Part shown: positions 1 to 8,319 of the stretch, one piece after another
Layout: each line of letters opens with the position of its first letter
How positions within the stretch are numbered: position 1 is the first letter of the stretch
Assembly: GCA_040219935.1 (NCBI GenBank)
Contig: JAVJUA010000011.1
Span: 1 to 64,000, forward strand
Direction of reading: 5' to 3'
DNA: 64,000 nt
Source of the DNA: UBA7803 sp040219935
GTDB lineage: Bacteria > Pseudomonadota > Gammaproteobacteria > Pseudomonadales > Azotimanducaceae
The notes under the pieces: model-generated
The model's database searches: none
What the model saw: only the letters and a program-made list of their open reading frames with translations
What the model was told of the DNA's origin: nothing
Made by a program: the position numbers and the translations under genes

Positions 1-45
1 CCCGCAACCAAGGACGAGAGCAGGGGGTTGGGGGGCGGGCGTGTG

Positions 46-134
46 CCGGGGAACACCTGCTGGCCTGTTCAGGCCCCGCAGTATTCCGCCGCCGCTAAAA
101 CGCTGACGCCCGCTGGCCAGCAGGTGTTACCCGG
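46..134. repeat. Long inverted repeat (20-bp arms)
   Basis: Positions 46-65 and 115-134 are reverse complements at 19 of 20 positions. The core AACACCTGCTGGCC (52-65) matches GGCCAGCAGGTGTT (115-128) perfectly. The 49-bp spacer holds no gene. It lies just beyond the 3' end of the minus-strand lipoprotein gene, so it could be a terminator-like cruciform, a REP-type element or a small MITE remnant. The sequence alone does not decide between these. Confidence 0.6.
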
Positions 135-163
135 CGCGCGATCTGCCGGCCATGACCGTGATC

Positions 164-457
164 TCAGTCCGAACACCGGACCCGCAGCGTCCGCTTCACC
201 TCGGAACCGAACGTCGACCAGTCGCGGGTGCCGACGCCGTGGCTGGCTTCGTCGCTGACCTGGGAGACGATGTCGAAGCCGGCGTCGCCGCAGACGGAGC
301 TGGCGCGCTGGTGACAACGCGACCAGTCGTAGTAGCCGCCGTAGCAGTCGATGCTGATGGTGCCGTCGTCGTGCCGGCGCACGCCATCGGAGGCAGCGCA
401 GCCGGCCAGCAGCAGGACGCCGGCCGCCAGGGTGCACCGAAGGGCCACGGCGCTCAC
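164..457 (-). CDS. Small lipoprotein, function unknown
   Basis: A 97-residue protein with a classic lipoprotein signal: a short hydrophobic stretch ending in the lipobox LLAGC (Cys about residue 20). The mature part is small, polar and contains several cysteines (DCYGGYYDWSRC, SSVCGD, RVRCSD), so disulfides in the periplasm are plausible. The start is a GTG that overlaps the stop of the phosphofructokinase gene (GTGA overlap), so translation is probably coupled. I recognise no family. The final Cys-Ser-Asp end is intact, so the gene does not look truncated. Confidence 0.75.
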   Translation of the reverse strand: MSAVALRCTLAAGVLLLAGCAASDGVRRHDDGTISIDCYGGYYDWSRCHQRASSVCGDAGFDIVSQVSDEASHGVGTRDWSTFGSEVKRTLRVRCSD

Positions 458-1713
458 ACCGAGAACGGCGGCAGCTTCTTCGCCACCAGCTGGTTCTTCA
501 GGCGCACGTAGCGCGGCAGCCCGTTGCGGTAGGCGGGGTAGTCCTCACCTTCGATCAGCGGCGCCAGGTAGCGGCGGGCGGCGGCCGTGATGCCGAAGCC
601 GTCGCGGCTGATGTAGCTGCGCGGCATCTTGCGCTCGACGTTGGCCACCTTGGCCAGCGGCGCCGCGCCGATTTCCCAGCGGTAGGGCTTGTCGCGCTTT
701 CGCACGATCACGGGCATCACCGCGTTGCGGCCGGCGAGCGCAAACTCCACCGCTGCCTGCCCGACAGCGTACGCCTGCGCCACGTCGGTGGCCGAGGCGA
801 TGTGGCGGCCCGCCCGCTGCAGGTAGTCGGCCACCGCCCAGTGGTACTTGTAGCCGAGCTCGTCCTTCACCATGCGGGCGATGGTGGGCGCGACGCCGCC
901 GAGCTGGGTGTGCCCGAACGCGTCCTTGCCGCCGGCATCGGCGAGGAAGGTGCCGTCGGCGTGCTGGGCGCCCTCGGAGACCACGATCACGCAGTAGCCG
1001 CGGCGCTTTACGGTGTCGCGCACCTTGGCCAGGAAGGCGCCACGGTCGAAGGCCACTTCCGGCAGCAGGATGATGTGCGGCGGGTCGCCCGGCGCTTCCT
1101 GGGCGAGGCCGGCGGCGGCGGCGATCCAGCCGGCGTGACGACCCATCACCTCCAGCACGAACACCTTGGTGGATGTCTCGCACATCGACGCCACGTCCAG
1201 GGCGGCTTCCCGGGTGGACACCGCCACGTACTTGGCGACCGAGCCGAAGCCGGGGCAGCAGTCGGTCAGCGGCAGATCGTTGTCCACCGTCTTGGGGATG
1301 CCGATGCACGTCATCGGGTAGCCCATGGACGAAGCCATCTGCGACACCTTGTGCGCCGTGTCCTGGGAGTCGCCGCCGCCGTTGTAGAAGAAGTAGCCGA
1401 TGTCGTGGGCGCGGAACACGTCGATCAGGCGCTCGTACTCGCGCCGGTTCTGCTCGAGGCTCTTCAGCTTGTAGCGGCAGGAGCCGAAGGCGCCGCCCGG
1501 CGTGCTGCGCAGGCCGGCGATGGCTGACGCACTCTCGCGGCCGGTGTCGATCAGCTCTTCGGTGAGGGCGCCGACGATGCCGTTGCGGCCCGCGAGCACC
1601 TTGCCGATCCGGTCCTTGTGGCGGCGCGCGGTTTCGATCACCCCGCACGCGCTGGCATTGATGACGGCGGTGACGCCGCCCGACTGCGCGTAGAACGCGT
1701 TGGCTCTGGCCAT
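454..1713 (-). CDS. Pyrophosphate-dependent 6-phosphofructokinase
   Basis: About 419 residues. Phosphorylates fructose 6-phosphate reversibly in glycolysis, using PPi rather than ATP. Visible motifs are GGGDSQDTA near residue 115 (the nucleotide/phosphate loop) and GIPKTVDNDL. In this family, Lys in the PKTxDND motif, where ATP enzymes have Gly, is the usual mark of PPi specificity. MGRHAGWIAAAAGLA in the middle is the substrate loop (MGR). I chose the ATG at 1713, since the protein then begins MARANAFYAQSGG like relatives, with AGGGG about 10 bases upstream; longer upstream starts read non-conserved sequence. The lipoprotein gene downstream is coupled to it. No ATP-type PFK is seen in the window. 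Confidence 0.9.
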   Translation of the reverse strand: MARANAFYAQSGGVTAVINASACGVIETARRHKDRIGKVLAGRNGIVGALTEELIDTGRESASAIAGLRSTPGGAFGSCRYKLKSLEQNRREYERLIDVFRAHDIGYFFYNGGGDSQDTAHKVSQMASSMGYPMTCIGIPKTVDNDLPLTDCCPGFGSVAKYVAVSTREAALDVASMCETSTKVFVLEVMGRHAGWIAAAAGLAQEAPGDPPHIILLPEVAFDRGAFLAKVRDTVKRRGYCVIVVSEGAQHADGTFLADAGGKDAFGHTQLGGVAPTIARMVKDELGYKYHWAVADYLQRAGRHIASATDVAQAYAVGQAAVEFALAGRNAVMPVIVRKRDKPYRWEIGAAPLAKVANVERKMPRSYISRDGFGITAAARRYLAPLIEGEDYPAYRNGLPRYVRLKNQLVAKKLPPFSV

Positions 1714-1789
1714 GAAGAACGCCCCTGTACGATCCGGTCCGGTCTGTCGCGGCCGCATTGTACGCGGGCCCACGGTCGGGAATCACAGC

Positions 1790-1806
1790 AAATTGTGCGA
1801 CAATTT
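1790..1806. promoter_or_regulatory. Perfect 7-bp inverted repeat, candidate operator
   Basis: AAATTGT-GCG-ACAATTT is a perfect AT-rich dyad in otherwise very GC-rich DNA. It sits between the divergent phosphofructokinase and membrane-protein/mpl genes, 23 bp before the latter's ATG. The form fits a repressor site. The cognate regulator is unknown. Confidence 0.4.
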
Positions 1807-1829
1807 CCGGCCTCGAGCGCCGAGCACCC

Positions 1830-2333
1830 ATGAAAGCCATCATCAACCTGTTCTGGCAGATCTGCCTGCTGCGGCAGAGTCCGGCCCGCGTGCCCGCGGA
1901 AGGCACCCTGCTGGCACTGGTCGTGCTCGGCAATCTGGCGTGCAGCATCGGCGTGTCCATGGCGTTCGACCAGAATCCGGGGCTGCTCACGGTGACCAAC
2001 AGCATCCTGGTGGGCCAGGCCACCACGGCGCTGCTGGTGCTGGGCGCGCTGACCGCCCGGGGCCTGGGGGAGCGCTTCGTCACCACCATCACGGCCTGGT
2101 TCGGCTGCGACCTCATCATCACCGCATGCTTCGCGGTGCTGCTGCCCATCGGCTCGGTGCTGGGCCAGTTCGCGCTGAGCCTCGGCCTGCTCGGGTTTCT
2201 GATCTGGTCGGTGACCGTGGCCGGACACATCCTGCACAAGGCGCTCACGGTGCAGCTCCCCATCGGCATCGGCGTGGCCATGGGCATTTCCGTGGTCAGC
2301 GCGCTGGCCGCACAGGTCACCATCGGCGCATGA
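1830..2333 (+). CDS. Integral membrane protein, function unknown
   Basis: A 167-residue protein with about four predicted membrane helices (roughly residues 25-45, 55-75, 85-105 and 110-160 in two segments). It starts MKAIINLFWQ, with few charged residues in the loops. The ATG at 1830 is preferred because the sequence upstream in frame overlaps the divergent promoter region and is not hydrophobic. It sits 28 bp before mpl, so the two are probably cotranscribed. It resembles Yip1-like or other small permease-like proteins only in topology. I assign no function. Confidence 0.75.
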   Translation: MKAIINLFWQICLLRQSPARVPAEGTLLALVVLGNLACSIGVSMAFDQNPGLLTVTNSILVGQATTALLVLGALTARGLGERFVTTITAWFGCDLIITACFAVLLPIGSVLGQFALSLGLLGFLIWSVTVAGHILHKALTVQLPIGIGVAMGISVVSALAAQVTIGA

Positions 2334-2361
2334 GGCCCCGACACGCTCCCAGGGAGGCAAC

Positions 2362-3783
2362 GTGACCCGTCACATCTACTTTCTCGGCATCGGCGGCACC
2401 CTGATGGGCAGCCTGGCCCAGCTCGCGCGCGCCCAGGGCCACCGGGTCTCGGGTTCGGACAAGGCCCTCTACCCGCCGATGAGTGACCAGCTCGCCGCGG
2501 CCGACATCGAGCTGTTCGAGGGCTTCGACCCGGCGCAGCTCGACCCGGCGCCGGACCTGGTGGTGATCGGCAACGCCGGCCTGCCGCGCGGGCACCCCGG
2601 TGTGGAAGCTGTGCTCGACCGCGGCATCCCGTACACGTCGGGTGCCGAGTGGCTCGGCCGCGAGGTGCTGCCGGGGCGCTGGGTGCTGGCGGCGGCCGGC
2701 ACCCACGGCAAAACCACCACCGCCAGCATGCTGGCCTGGATCCTGGATCACGCCGGGCTGGCGCCGGGCTACCTGATCGGCGGCGTGCCGAAAAACTTCA
2801 GCCACTCGGCCAGGCTCGGGGCGTCGCCGTTCTTCGTGGTGGAGGCGGACGAGTACGACACGTCCTACTTCGACCGCCGCTCCAAGTTCGTGCACTACCG
2901 GCCCCGCACCCTGGTGATCAACAACCTGGAATACGACCACGCCGACATCTTTCCCGATCTCGGCGCCATTCAGACCCAGTTCCATCACCTGCTGCGTACC
3001 GTGCCGGGCAGCGGCCTGGTGGTAGCGCCCGGCGGCGACGACGCGGTCAACGAGACCCTGGCGCGCGGCTGCTGGACGCCCATCGAGCGGGTGAGCCAGG
3101 TGCCGGCCAGGCCCCACGACCGCGACAGCGGCCGCTGCTGGACCGCGGAGCTTGCCGATCCGGACGGCAGCGCCTTCGACGTGCTGCTCGGCGGGCAGGT
3201 GCAGGGCCGGGTGACCTGGCCGCTGCTCGGCGACCACAACGTCGCCAACGCGCTGGCCGCCGTCGCCGCGGCCCGGCACGCCGGGGTGCCCGCTGCAGCC
3301 GCCCTCGAGGCGCTCTGCGAGTTCGCCGGCGTGACCCGCCGCCTCGACCTCATCGCCGAGGTCGGCGGCGTCGCCGTCTACGACGACTTCGCCCACCACC
3401 CCACCGCCATCCGCACCACGCTGCAGGGGCTGCGGCGGCGGGTGGGCAACGACGAGATCGTGGCCGTCATCGAGCCGCGCTCTCACACCATGTCGCTGGG
3501 GACGCTGCAGCAGGACCTGACCACCTGCTGCGCGCCCGCCGACCTCGCCTTCTGGTTTCGCGGCGACAACATCAAGTGGGACCTGGGCGAGGTGGTGAGC
3601 CGGTGCGTGGTGCCGGCGAAGCAGTTCGACGATCTGGACCGACTGATCGACGCGCTGGCGCAGCTGCCGCGCCGGCGCCGCCACATCGTCATCATGAGCA
3701 ACGGCGGCTTCGGCGGCATCTACAAACGGCTGCCCGAGCGCCTACAATCGGTCGCACAGACACCGGGGGAGACCACACCATGA
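2362..3783 (+). CDS. mpl: UDP-N-acetylmuramate:L-alanyl-gamma-D-glutamyl-meso-diaminopimelate ligase
   Basis: A 473-residue Mur ligase for murein recycling. It joins the recovered tripeptide L-Ala-D-Glu-mDAP to UDP-MurNAc in the cytoplasm. The N-terminal Rossmann signature is FLGIGGTLMGSLA, where MurC has a similar but distinct loop. The ATP-binding loop is GTHGKTTTASM (about residues 112-122), followed by EADEYDTSYFDRRSKF and the C-terminal domain with DDFAHHPTAI. These are the Mpl versions of the Mur motifs. The start is GTG at 2362 with GGAGG about 8 bases upstream. The gene overlaps the next by 4 bp (ATGA). Confidence 0.96.
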   Translation: MTRHIYFLGIGGTLMGSLAQLARAQGHRVSGSDKALYPPMSDQLAAADIELFEGFDPAQLDPAPDLVVIGNAGLPRGHPGVEAVLDRGIPYTSGAEWLGREVLPGRWVLAAAGTHGKTTTASMLAWILDHAGLAPGYLIGGVPKNFSHSARLGASPFFVVEADEYDTSYFDRRSKFVHYRPRTLVINNLEYDHADIFPDLGAIQTQFHHLLRTVPGSGLVVAPGGDDAVNETLARGCWTPIERVSQVPARPHDRDSGRCWTAELADPDGSAFDVLLGGQVQGRVTWPLLGDHNVANALAAVAAARHAGVPAAAALEALCEFAGVTRRLDLIAEVGGVAVYDDFAHHPTAIRTTLQGLRRRVGNDEIVAVIEPRSHTMSLGTLQQDLTTCCAPADLAFWFRGDNIKWDLGEVVSRCVVPAKQFDDLDRLIDALAQLPRRRRHIVIMSNGGFGGIYKRLPERLQSVAQTPGETTP

Positions 3784-4709
3784 AACGCTGGATGAGCGCC
3801 TGCGGGCTGGCCCTGCTGACGGCTGCGGCAGGGGCCGAGGACTGGTATCCGTCGCGCTACGGCGCCGACGACCGGATCGGCGCCCTCAACAACCTGAGCC
3901 CCGAGAAGGTCGTTCAGGCGGCGCGCCTGGTGACCACCGGCAAGACGTACGCCCTCGGGGTGCCCACCGGCCCGGACAGCCCGGCATACCCACCGCGCCA
4001 GTACGCCATGACCGTGCTGCAGCTCGACGACGGCTCCGGCACACCGGGCGGCAGCAACCGCGCCACCGGCAACGACGACCTGCTTTACACCTGGATGGGC
4101 ATCGGCAGCCAGCTCGACGGGCTCGGTCACATGGGCATCGAGCACCGCTACTACAACGGCCTGCACGCCAGCGAGTTTGTCACCCCGCGCGGACTGACCC
4201 AGCTCAGCGTCCACGAGCTGCCGCCCATGGTCAGCCGCGGCGTGCTGATCGACATGGCACGCCATCTCGGCAAGCCCGTGCTGGACGCCGGCACGGCGTT
4301 CAATCGGGCCGAAATCGAAGCCGCGGCGAAGGCCCAGGGCGTGACCATCGAGCGCGGCGACGTGGTGCTGTTTCATACCGGCTGGCTGAACGTGGCCGAT
4401 ACCGACCGGGCTCGCTTCATGGCCGGCGAGCCCGGCCTCGGCGTGGACGGCGCCCGCTATCTGGCCGGCCTCGGCGTGGTCGCGGTGGGGGCCGACACCT
4501 GGGCGCTGGAGGTGCTGCCCCACGAGGACCCGGCCCAGCTCTTTCCCGTGCATCCCGAGCTGCTGGCCAAGAACGGCGTGTTCATCCTCGAGAACATGGA
4601 CACCCGGGCCCTGGCGGCCGACGGCGTGACCGAGTTCCTGTTCGTGCTCGGGCAGCCGCGCTTCGTCGGCTCGGTGCAGGCCGTGATCAACCCCATCGCC
4701 ATCCGCTGA
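3780..4709 (+). CDS. Exported cyclase-family (kynurenine formamidase-like) protein
   Basis: 309 residues with an N-terminal signal peptide (MKRWMSACGLALLTAAAGA). It belongs to the cyclase family (PF04199), which includes metal-dependent formamidases and polyketide cyclases. The usual metal motif HxGTHxDxPxH appears here as MGIGSQLDGLGHMGIEH, with Gln in place of the first-motif His; later comes GADTWALEVLPHE. A related subfamily with TWMGIGSQxDGLGH exists as far as I recall, so this is probably a subfamily trait rather than damage. It overlaps mpl (ATGA) and the next lipoprotein gene (TGATG), so all three are likely cotranscribed. The substrate is unknown. Confidence 0.8.
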   Translation: MKRWMSACGLALLTAAAGAEDWYPSRYGADDRIGALNNLSPEKVVQAARLVTTGKTYALGVPTGPDSPAYPPRQYAMTVLQLDDGSGTPGGSNRATGNDDLLYTWMGIGSQLDGLGHMGIEHRYYNGLHASEFVTPRGLTQLSVHELPPMVSRGVLIDMARHLGKPVLDAGTAFNRAEIEAAAKAQGVTIERGDVVLFHTGWLNVADTDRARFMAGEPGLGVDGARYLAGLGVVAVGADTWALEVLPHEDPAQLFPVHPELLAKNGVFILENMDTRALAADGVTEFLFVLGQPRFVGSVQAVINPIAIR

Positions 4710-5440
4710 TGCGACATCCGCTGGCGCGCCCTCGCAACACGATGCACCGATGGTTGTGGCTGCTGCTGGTGGTGATCGGCGGCTGTGGCACCGCCCCCGA
4801 GCCGGCTCCCGAAGACGCCGGCGGCGAGCCCTCCGCGCCTGCCGAGCCGGCCAGCACCGAGCTGCTGCTGGCGAGCCCGCCCGCCGGCTGGACCGAGACC
4901 GCTGTGCTCAACACGCCGGTACTGCGCATGGCCGAGTACGGGCCGCCGGGGGCGGCGCCCGAAGGCGTCGTCGCGCCGTCGGAGACCGTGGAGCGGGTGA
5001 CCTTCGAGGCGCAGCGCGGCGCGCCACTGCCCGACCCCATCGGCTTCGTGCTCGGCGTCAGCCGCGACCTGTCGGAGCGCTGCGACCCGTACTACGACGT
5101 CAACGTCTCATCCGGGCTCGAGAACGGCTATCCGACCTCGGTGCGGCTCATGATCTGCGCCGAGTTCCGCGATTCCCCTCAGGGACAGGTGGTGATGGCC
5201 AAGGCCATACAAGGCAACGAGCAGTTCTACGTCATCACCCGCCGGCGCACCACAGGCTCCATCGACGATGGCACCCAGCCGCTCACGGCTCAGGAAATGG
5301 CGGAGTGGACCACCTACCTGAATCGCATCGCCGTCTGCGACCCCGGCCGCGACGGCCACCCCTGCCCCGCCGACATGGGGGTCACGGCTCCCGCAGCGCC
5401 TGCCGCGCAAAGCGACGCAGCGGCTCCGTCACGTAGCTGA
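4709..5440 (+). CDS. Putative lipoprotein, function unknown
   Basis: A 243-residue protein with a signal segment MHRWLWLLLVVIGGC, which would be lipidated at Cys 26 from the first ATG. A Pro/Glu/Ala-rich linker follows, then a globular part of mixed composition (SRDLSERCDPYYDV, MAKAIQGNEQFYVITRRR). The last 20 residues are low-complexity Ala/Pro/Ser. The ATG at 4709 overlaps the previous stop; the ATG at 4742 would give a more compact signal peptide and is equally possible. Its last 59 bp overlap the 3' end of the convergent hlyD-like gene. I recognise no family. Confidence 0.65.
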   Translation: MRHPLARPRNTMHRWLWLLLVVIGGCGTAPEPAPEDAGGEPSAPAEPASTELLLASPPAGWTETAVLNTPVLRMAEYGPPGAAPEGVVAPSETVERVTFEAQRGAPLPDPIGFVLGVSRDLSERCDPYYDVNVSSGLENGYPTSVRLMICAEFRDSPQGQVVMAKAIQGNEQFYVITRRRTTGSIDDGTQPLTAQEMAEWTTYLNRIAVCDPGRDGHPCPADMGVTAPAAPAAQSDAAAPSRS

Positions 5441-6635
5441 GCACGGTTCGACGTCCGGCGACGATGTCGACGGTGGCGGTGGCTCCGGGCTGCGGCAGAA
5501 AAGACTCTCCGTCCACCAGCAACGGGCCCGGCCCCGGGACAATGCGCACCGGGTAGTGCGGAGGTGCTTCGGCGCCGACGTTGGCATCGCCGGGCACCCG
5601 GTCGACCCGGCAGGCCAGCGTGCCGTAACGCGCGAAAGGCACAGCGTCGAGCTTCAGCCGGCACGGCTGACCGCCACGCACCCAGGTCATCTGGGCAGGC
5701 GCCAGTCGCGCCTCGAACACCAGCCGACGTCCTTCCGGGACGATCACGGCCAGCAGCCCGCCACGCTCTACCAGATCCCCCGCTGCCACCGGCAGCCGGT
5801 CTACCATGCCCGCGGCGGTGGCATGGACGCGGCCATGGTTTGCCCGCTGCTCGGCCTCGGCCACGGCGGCGGCGAGCTCGCCAAGCTCGACGCCCAGCGC
5901 GTCCCGTTCCTGCGCGAGGGTATGCCGTTGGCCGAGCCGAGCCGCGCGCAACGTCTGCCGCTGCCCGGCCAGACGCTGGGCGAGCACGACCCGCTGCCGG
6001 GCCACCGCCTCCAGCTGGGCCTGCTGGGACAGGTGATCCTGCCGCGCGCGCAGCAGCTCGAAGCGGCTGATGGCGCCCAGACCCGCCGCCCGCTCCGCTG
6101 CCTGCAGGCGGTCAGCGGCGATGTCGCGAAGCGCCGCCAGAGCGCTTGCCTGCACCTGCACGGCTGCCAGCTCGGCGCGCAGCGCATCCGCGTCCCGGGC
6201 CAGCGCCGCCAGCCGGCTGCGCAGCGCCAGCACGCGGCGCGCGGCTTCGGCATCCTCCGGTAGCGGCCCGGTCGGCACATCCATCGCGGCGATGACGGCA
6301 TCCAGGCGATCGGCCGCCACCACACGCGACGCCAGGGCGTCCCGCGCAGCCACCCACCGCGCCCGCGCCTCGGCGGCATCGAGCTCCAGCAGCAGCTGGC
6401 CCGCTGCCACCCGATCACCCTCCGCCACGGCCACAGACAGCACACGATGGGGGGCAGGTGCCCGAACCTCGGCATTGCCACCCTGCACCGCCGCCGCCGC
6501 GGGCGCACTCACCACCACGTCCACGGACGTCAGCGCCGACCAGAGCAGCCCTGCCAGCAGCGGCAGGCTGCCGAGCGCGGCTGCCGGAAGCGCCGAAAGC
6601 GGCTCCGGCAGCCCAGGCGGCCGGCGCTCAACCAT
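5382..6635 (-). CDS. HlyD-type membrane fusion protein (type I secretion adaptor)
   Basis: 417 residues. A periplasmic adaptor that would link the inner-membrane ABC transporter to an outer-membrane channel. It has one N-terminal membrane helix (about residues 18-40), a lipoyl half-motif (EVRAPAPHRVLSVAVAEGDRVAAGQLLLELD), a long Ala/Arg/Glu-rich coiled-coil hairpin (about residues 100-260), a second lipoyl half (GMVDRLPVAAGDLVERGGLLAVIVP) and a C-terminal beta-barrel ending in VLSYVTEPLRRFARQALREP. This order and end are typical of HlyD. The ATG at 6635 overlaps the ABC gene's stop by 8 bp. Upstream in-frame sequence belongs to another reading frame of that gene. No TolC-like channel is encoded in this window. 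Confidence 0.88.
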   Translation of the reverse strand: MVERRPPGLPEPLSALPAAALGSLPLLAGLLWSALTSVDVVVSAPAAAAVQGGNAEVRAPAPHRVLSVAVAEGDRVAAGQLLLELDAAEARARWVAARDALASRVVAADRLDAVIAAMDVPTGPLPEDAEAARRVLALRSRLAALARDADALRAELAAVQVQASALAALRDIAADRLQAAERAAGLGAISRFELLRARQDHLSQQAQLEAVARQRVVLAQRLAGQRQTLRAARLGQRHTLAQERDALGVELGELAAAVAEAEQRANHGRVHATAAGMVDRLPVAAGDLVERGGLLAVIVPEGRRLVFEARLAPAQMTWVRGGQPCRLKLDAVPFARYGTLACRVDRVPGDANVGAEAPPHYPVRIVPGPGPLLVDGESFLPQPGATATVDIVAGRRTVLSYVTEPLRRFARQALREP

Positions 6636-8319
6636 GGGCACGCTCGACCGGCACGGGCGGATCGAGTCGCAGCCAGCGCTCGCACCGGGCAAGGGACGCC
6701 TGCCGGTGGGAGACCACCACCACCAGCGTGTCGGGCAGCAGCAGTCGCAGCCGGGCGAACAGCGCCGCCTCGGCCGCGGCATCCAGCGCCGCAGTCGCTT
6801 CGTCGAGCAGCAGCGCGCGCGGCCGGGAGACGATGGCCCGGGCGATGCACAGTCGCGCCCGCTCGCCACCGGACAGCGTCCAGCCGCCGGCGCCGACGAC
6901 GGTATTGAGATGGTCGGGCAGGCGGCTAGCCAGCGCCAGCAGACCGCAGGCGTCGGCGGCGGCGGCCACCTGCAGCGGCGACGCCTCTGGGTCGCCGAGG
7001 TGCACGTTCTCCGCCAGCGTGCCCGAGAACACCACCGGATCCTGGGGCACCAGCCGAACCAGGCGGCTGCGCTGCGGCGTCGACAGCCGCGCGACGCTCA
7101 CGCCGTCCCACAGCACGGCACCGGCGGCCGGCGCCTGCAGGCCGGCCAGCACACGCAGCAACGTGCTCTTGCCGCACCCGGAGCGGCCACTGACGGCGAG
7201 CCACTGGCCGCCCCGGGCCGCAAAGTTGAGCGCACCGTTCCGCCCTGGCAGGTGTGGCACCAGCGCCGCCGCTTCGAGCTGCACCGGCCCATCGCCGGCC
7301 GACAGCGACAGCGGCGACGCAGCCATCGGATATTGCGCCTGCGCGCAGCCCGCCAGCAGCCGGCGGCGGCCGGCTTCCCCCAGCTCATGATCGGTCCGGG
7401 CACGCTGCAGCGCAGTCAGGCGCAGCAGCGGCGCTCCGAGCTGCATGGCCAGCAGGTTGAACGCCACGTACTGACCCAGGCTCAGGCTGCCACCCATCAC
7501 GGCTGACACGCCGAACAGCATCACTGCCAGCAGCGACAGCCGCTGCAGCGACTCCACCGTCAGTGCGGTCAGGCGCTGGCCAAACACCAGCCGGTGGCGC
7601 ACTGCGGCCAGCGCGGCATCATGCTCGGACCAGTCGGCGCCCAGACGGCCAGCCAGGTTCAATGTCTGCACGGTGTCGACGGCACCCGCAGCTTCCAGAA
7701 GCCGCGTCGCCAGCGCGCCACGGCCGGAAGCCGCCGCGGACGCGTGCCGGGCGGCATAGCGGGCACCATAGAGGGCGGCAGCCAGATAGGCCGGCACGAA
7801 GCCCAAGGCCACCGCGGTCAGACGCGGGCTGAACGCCAGCATCAGCAACGTCAGCATGGCCACGAAGCAGACGTCCGCCGCGGCCTGGCTGCGGGTCTCC
7901 GTCTCGAAGCGGCAGGCTTCGACCGCCTGGTCCGCCGCATCCCACCCGGCGCTCGCCAAGTGTGGGGCGGCGCGGCTGCCAAGCAGGGCGGCCAGCACCT
8001 CGCGACGCCGCCCCAGCGCGCGACGTTCGACGTCGGCGCTGCCTGTCCGCGCCGCGACGTACAGGAACAGACCCTGGAAGCACGTGAGCAGGCCGACCCC
8101 GGTCACCAGCACGCCCAGCGAGGCGGCGGCGCCGGCGTGGACCACCTTGTCAATCACCAGCAGCATGGCCACCGGCGTGGCGAGCCCGAGAAGCTGTCCC
8201 ACCAGCTTCAGATAGATGCTGACGGCGCCGCCGGCGGCCGGCACGCCGTCAGCCGTGATGCAAGGTTCCGTAGCGTGTGTGGTCCGGCCGGATGCGTTGG
8301 CTGGCATGTCGGACATCAC
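6628..8319 (-). CDS. Type I secretion ABC transporter lacking the N-terminal C39-like domain
   Basis: About 563 residues. The membrane domain begins almost at once (SIYLKLVGQLLGLATPVAMLLVIDKVV, about residues 34-60), like the HlyB/TIGR03375 core. The ATPase domain carries Walker A (GRSGCGKST), Q-loop (LVPQDPVVFSG), signature (LSGGERARL), Walker B (ALLLDEATAALD) and H-loop (VVSHR). HlyB relatives carry about 130 extra N-terminal residues forming a C39 or C39-like domain; here there is none, so leader cleavage by this protein is not expected. The start is uncertain: GTG 8319 or ATG 8316 overlaps the upstream gene by about 70 bp, while a GTG at 8244 falls 4 nt after that gene's stop. It is the middle gene of a three-gene operon. 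Confidence 0.88.
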   Translation of the reverse strand: MMSDMPANASGRTTHATEPCITADGVPAAGGAVSIYLKLVGQLLGLATPVAMLLVIDKVVHAGAAASLGVLVTGVGLLTCFQGLFLYVAARTGSADVERRALGRRREVLAALLGSRAAPHLASAGWDAADQAVEACRFETETRSQAAADVCFVAMLTLLMLAFSPRLTAVALGFVPAYLAAALYGARYAARHASAAASGRGALATRLLEAAGAVDTVQTLNLAGRLGADWSEHDAALAAVRHRLVFGQRLTALTVESLQRLSLLAVMLFGVSAVMGGSLSLGQYVAFNLLAMQLGAPLLRLTALQRARTDHELGEAGRRRLLAGCAQAQYPMAASPLSLSAGDGPVQLEAAALVPHLPGRNGALNFAARGGQWLAVSGRSGCGKSTLLRVLAGLQAPAAGAVLWDGVSVARLSTPQRSRLVRLVPQDPVVFSGTLAENVHLGDPEASPLQVAAAADACGLLALASRLPDHLNTVVGAGGWTLSGGERARLCIARAIVSRPRALLLDEATAALDAAAEAALFARLRLLLPDTLVVVVSHRQASLARCERWLRLDPPVPVERAHG

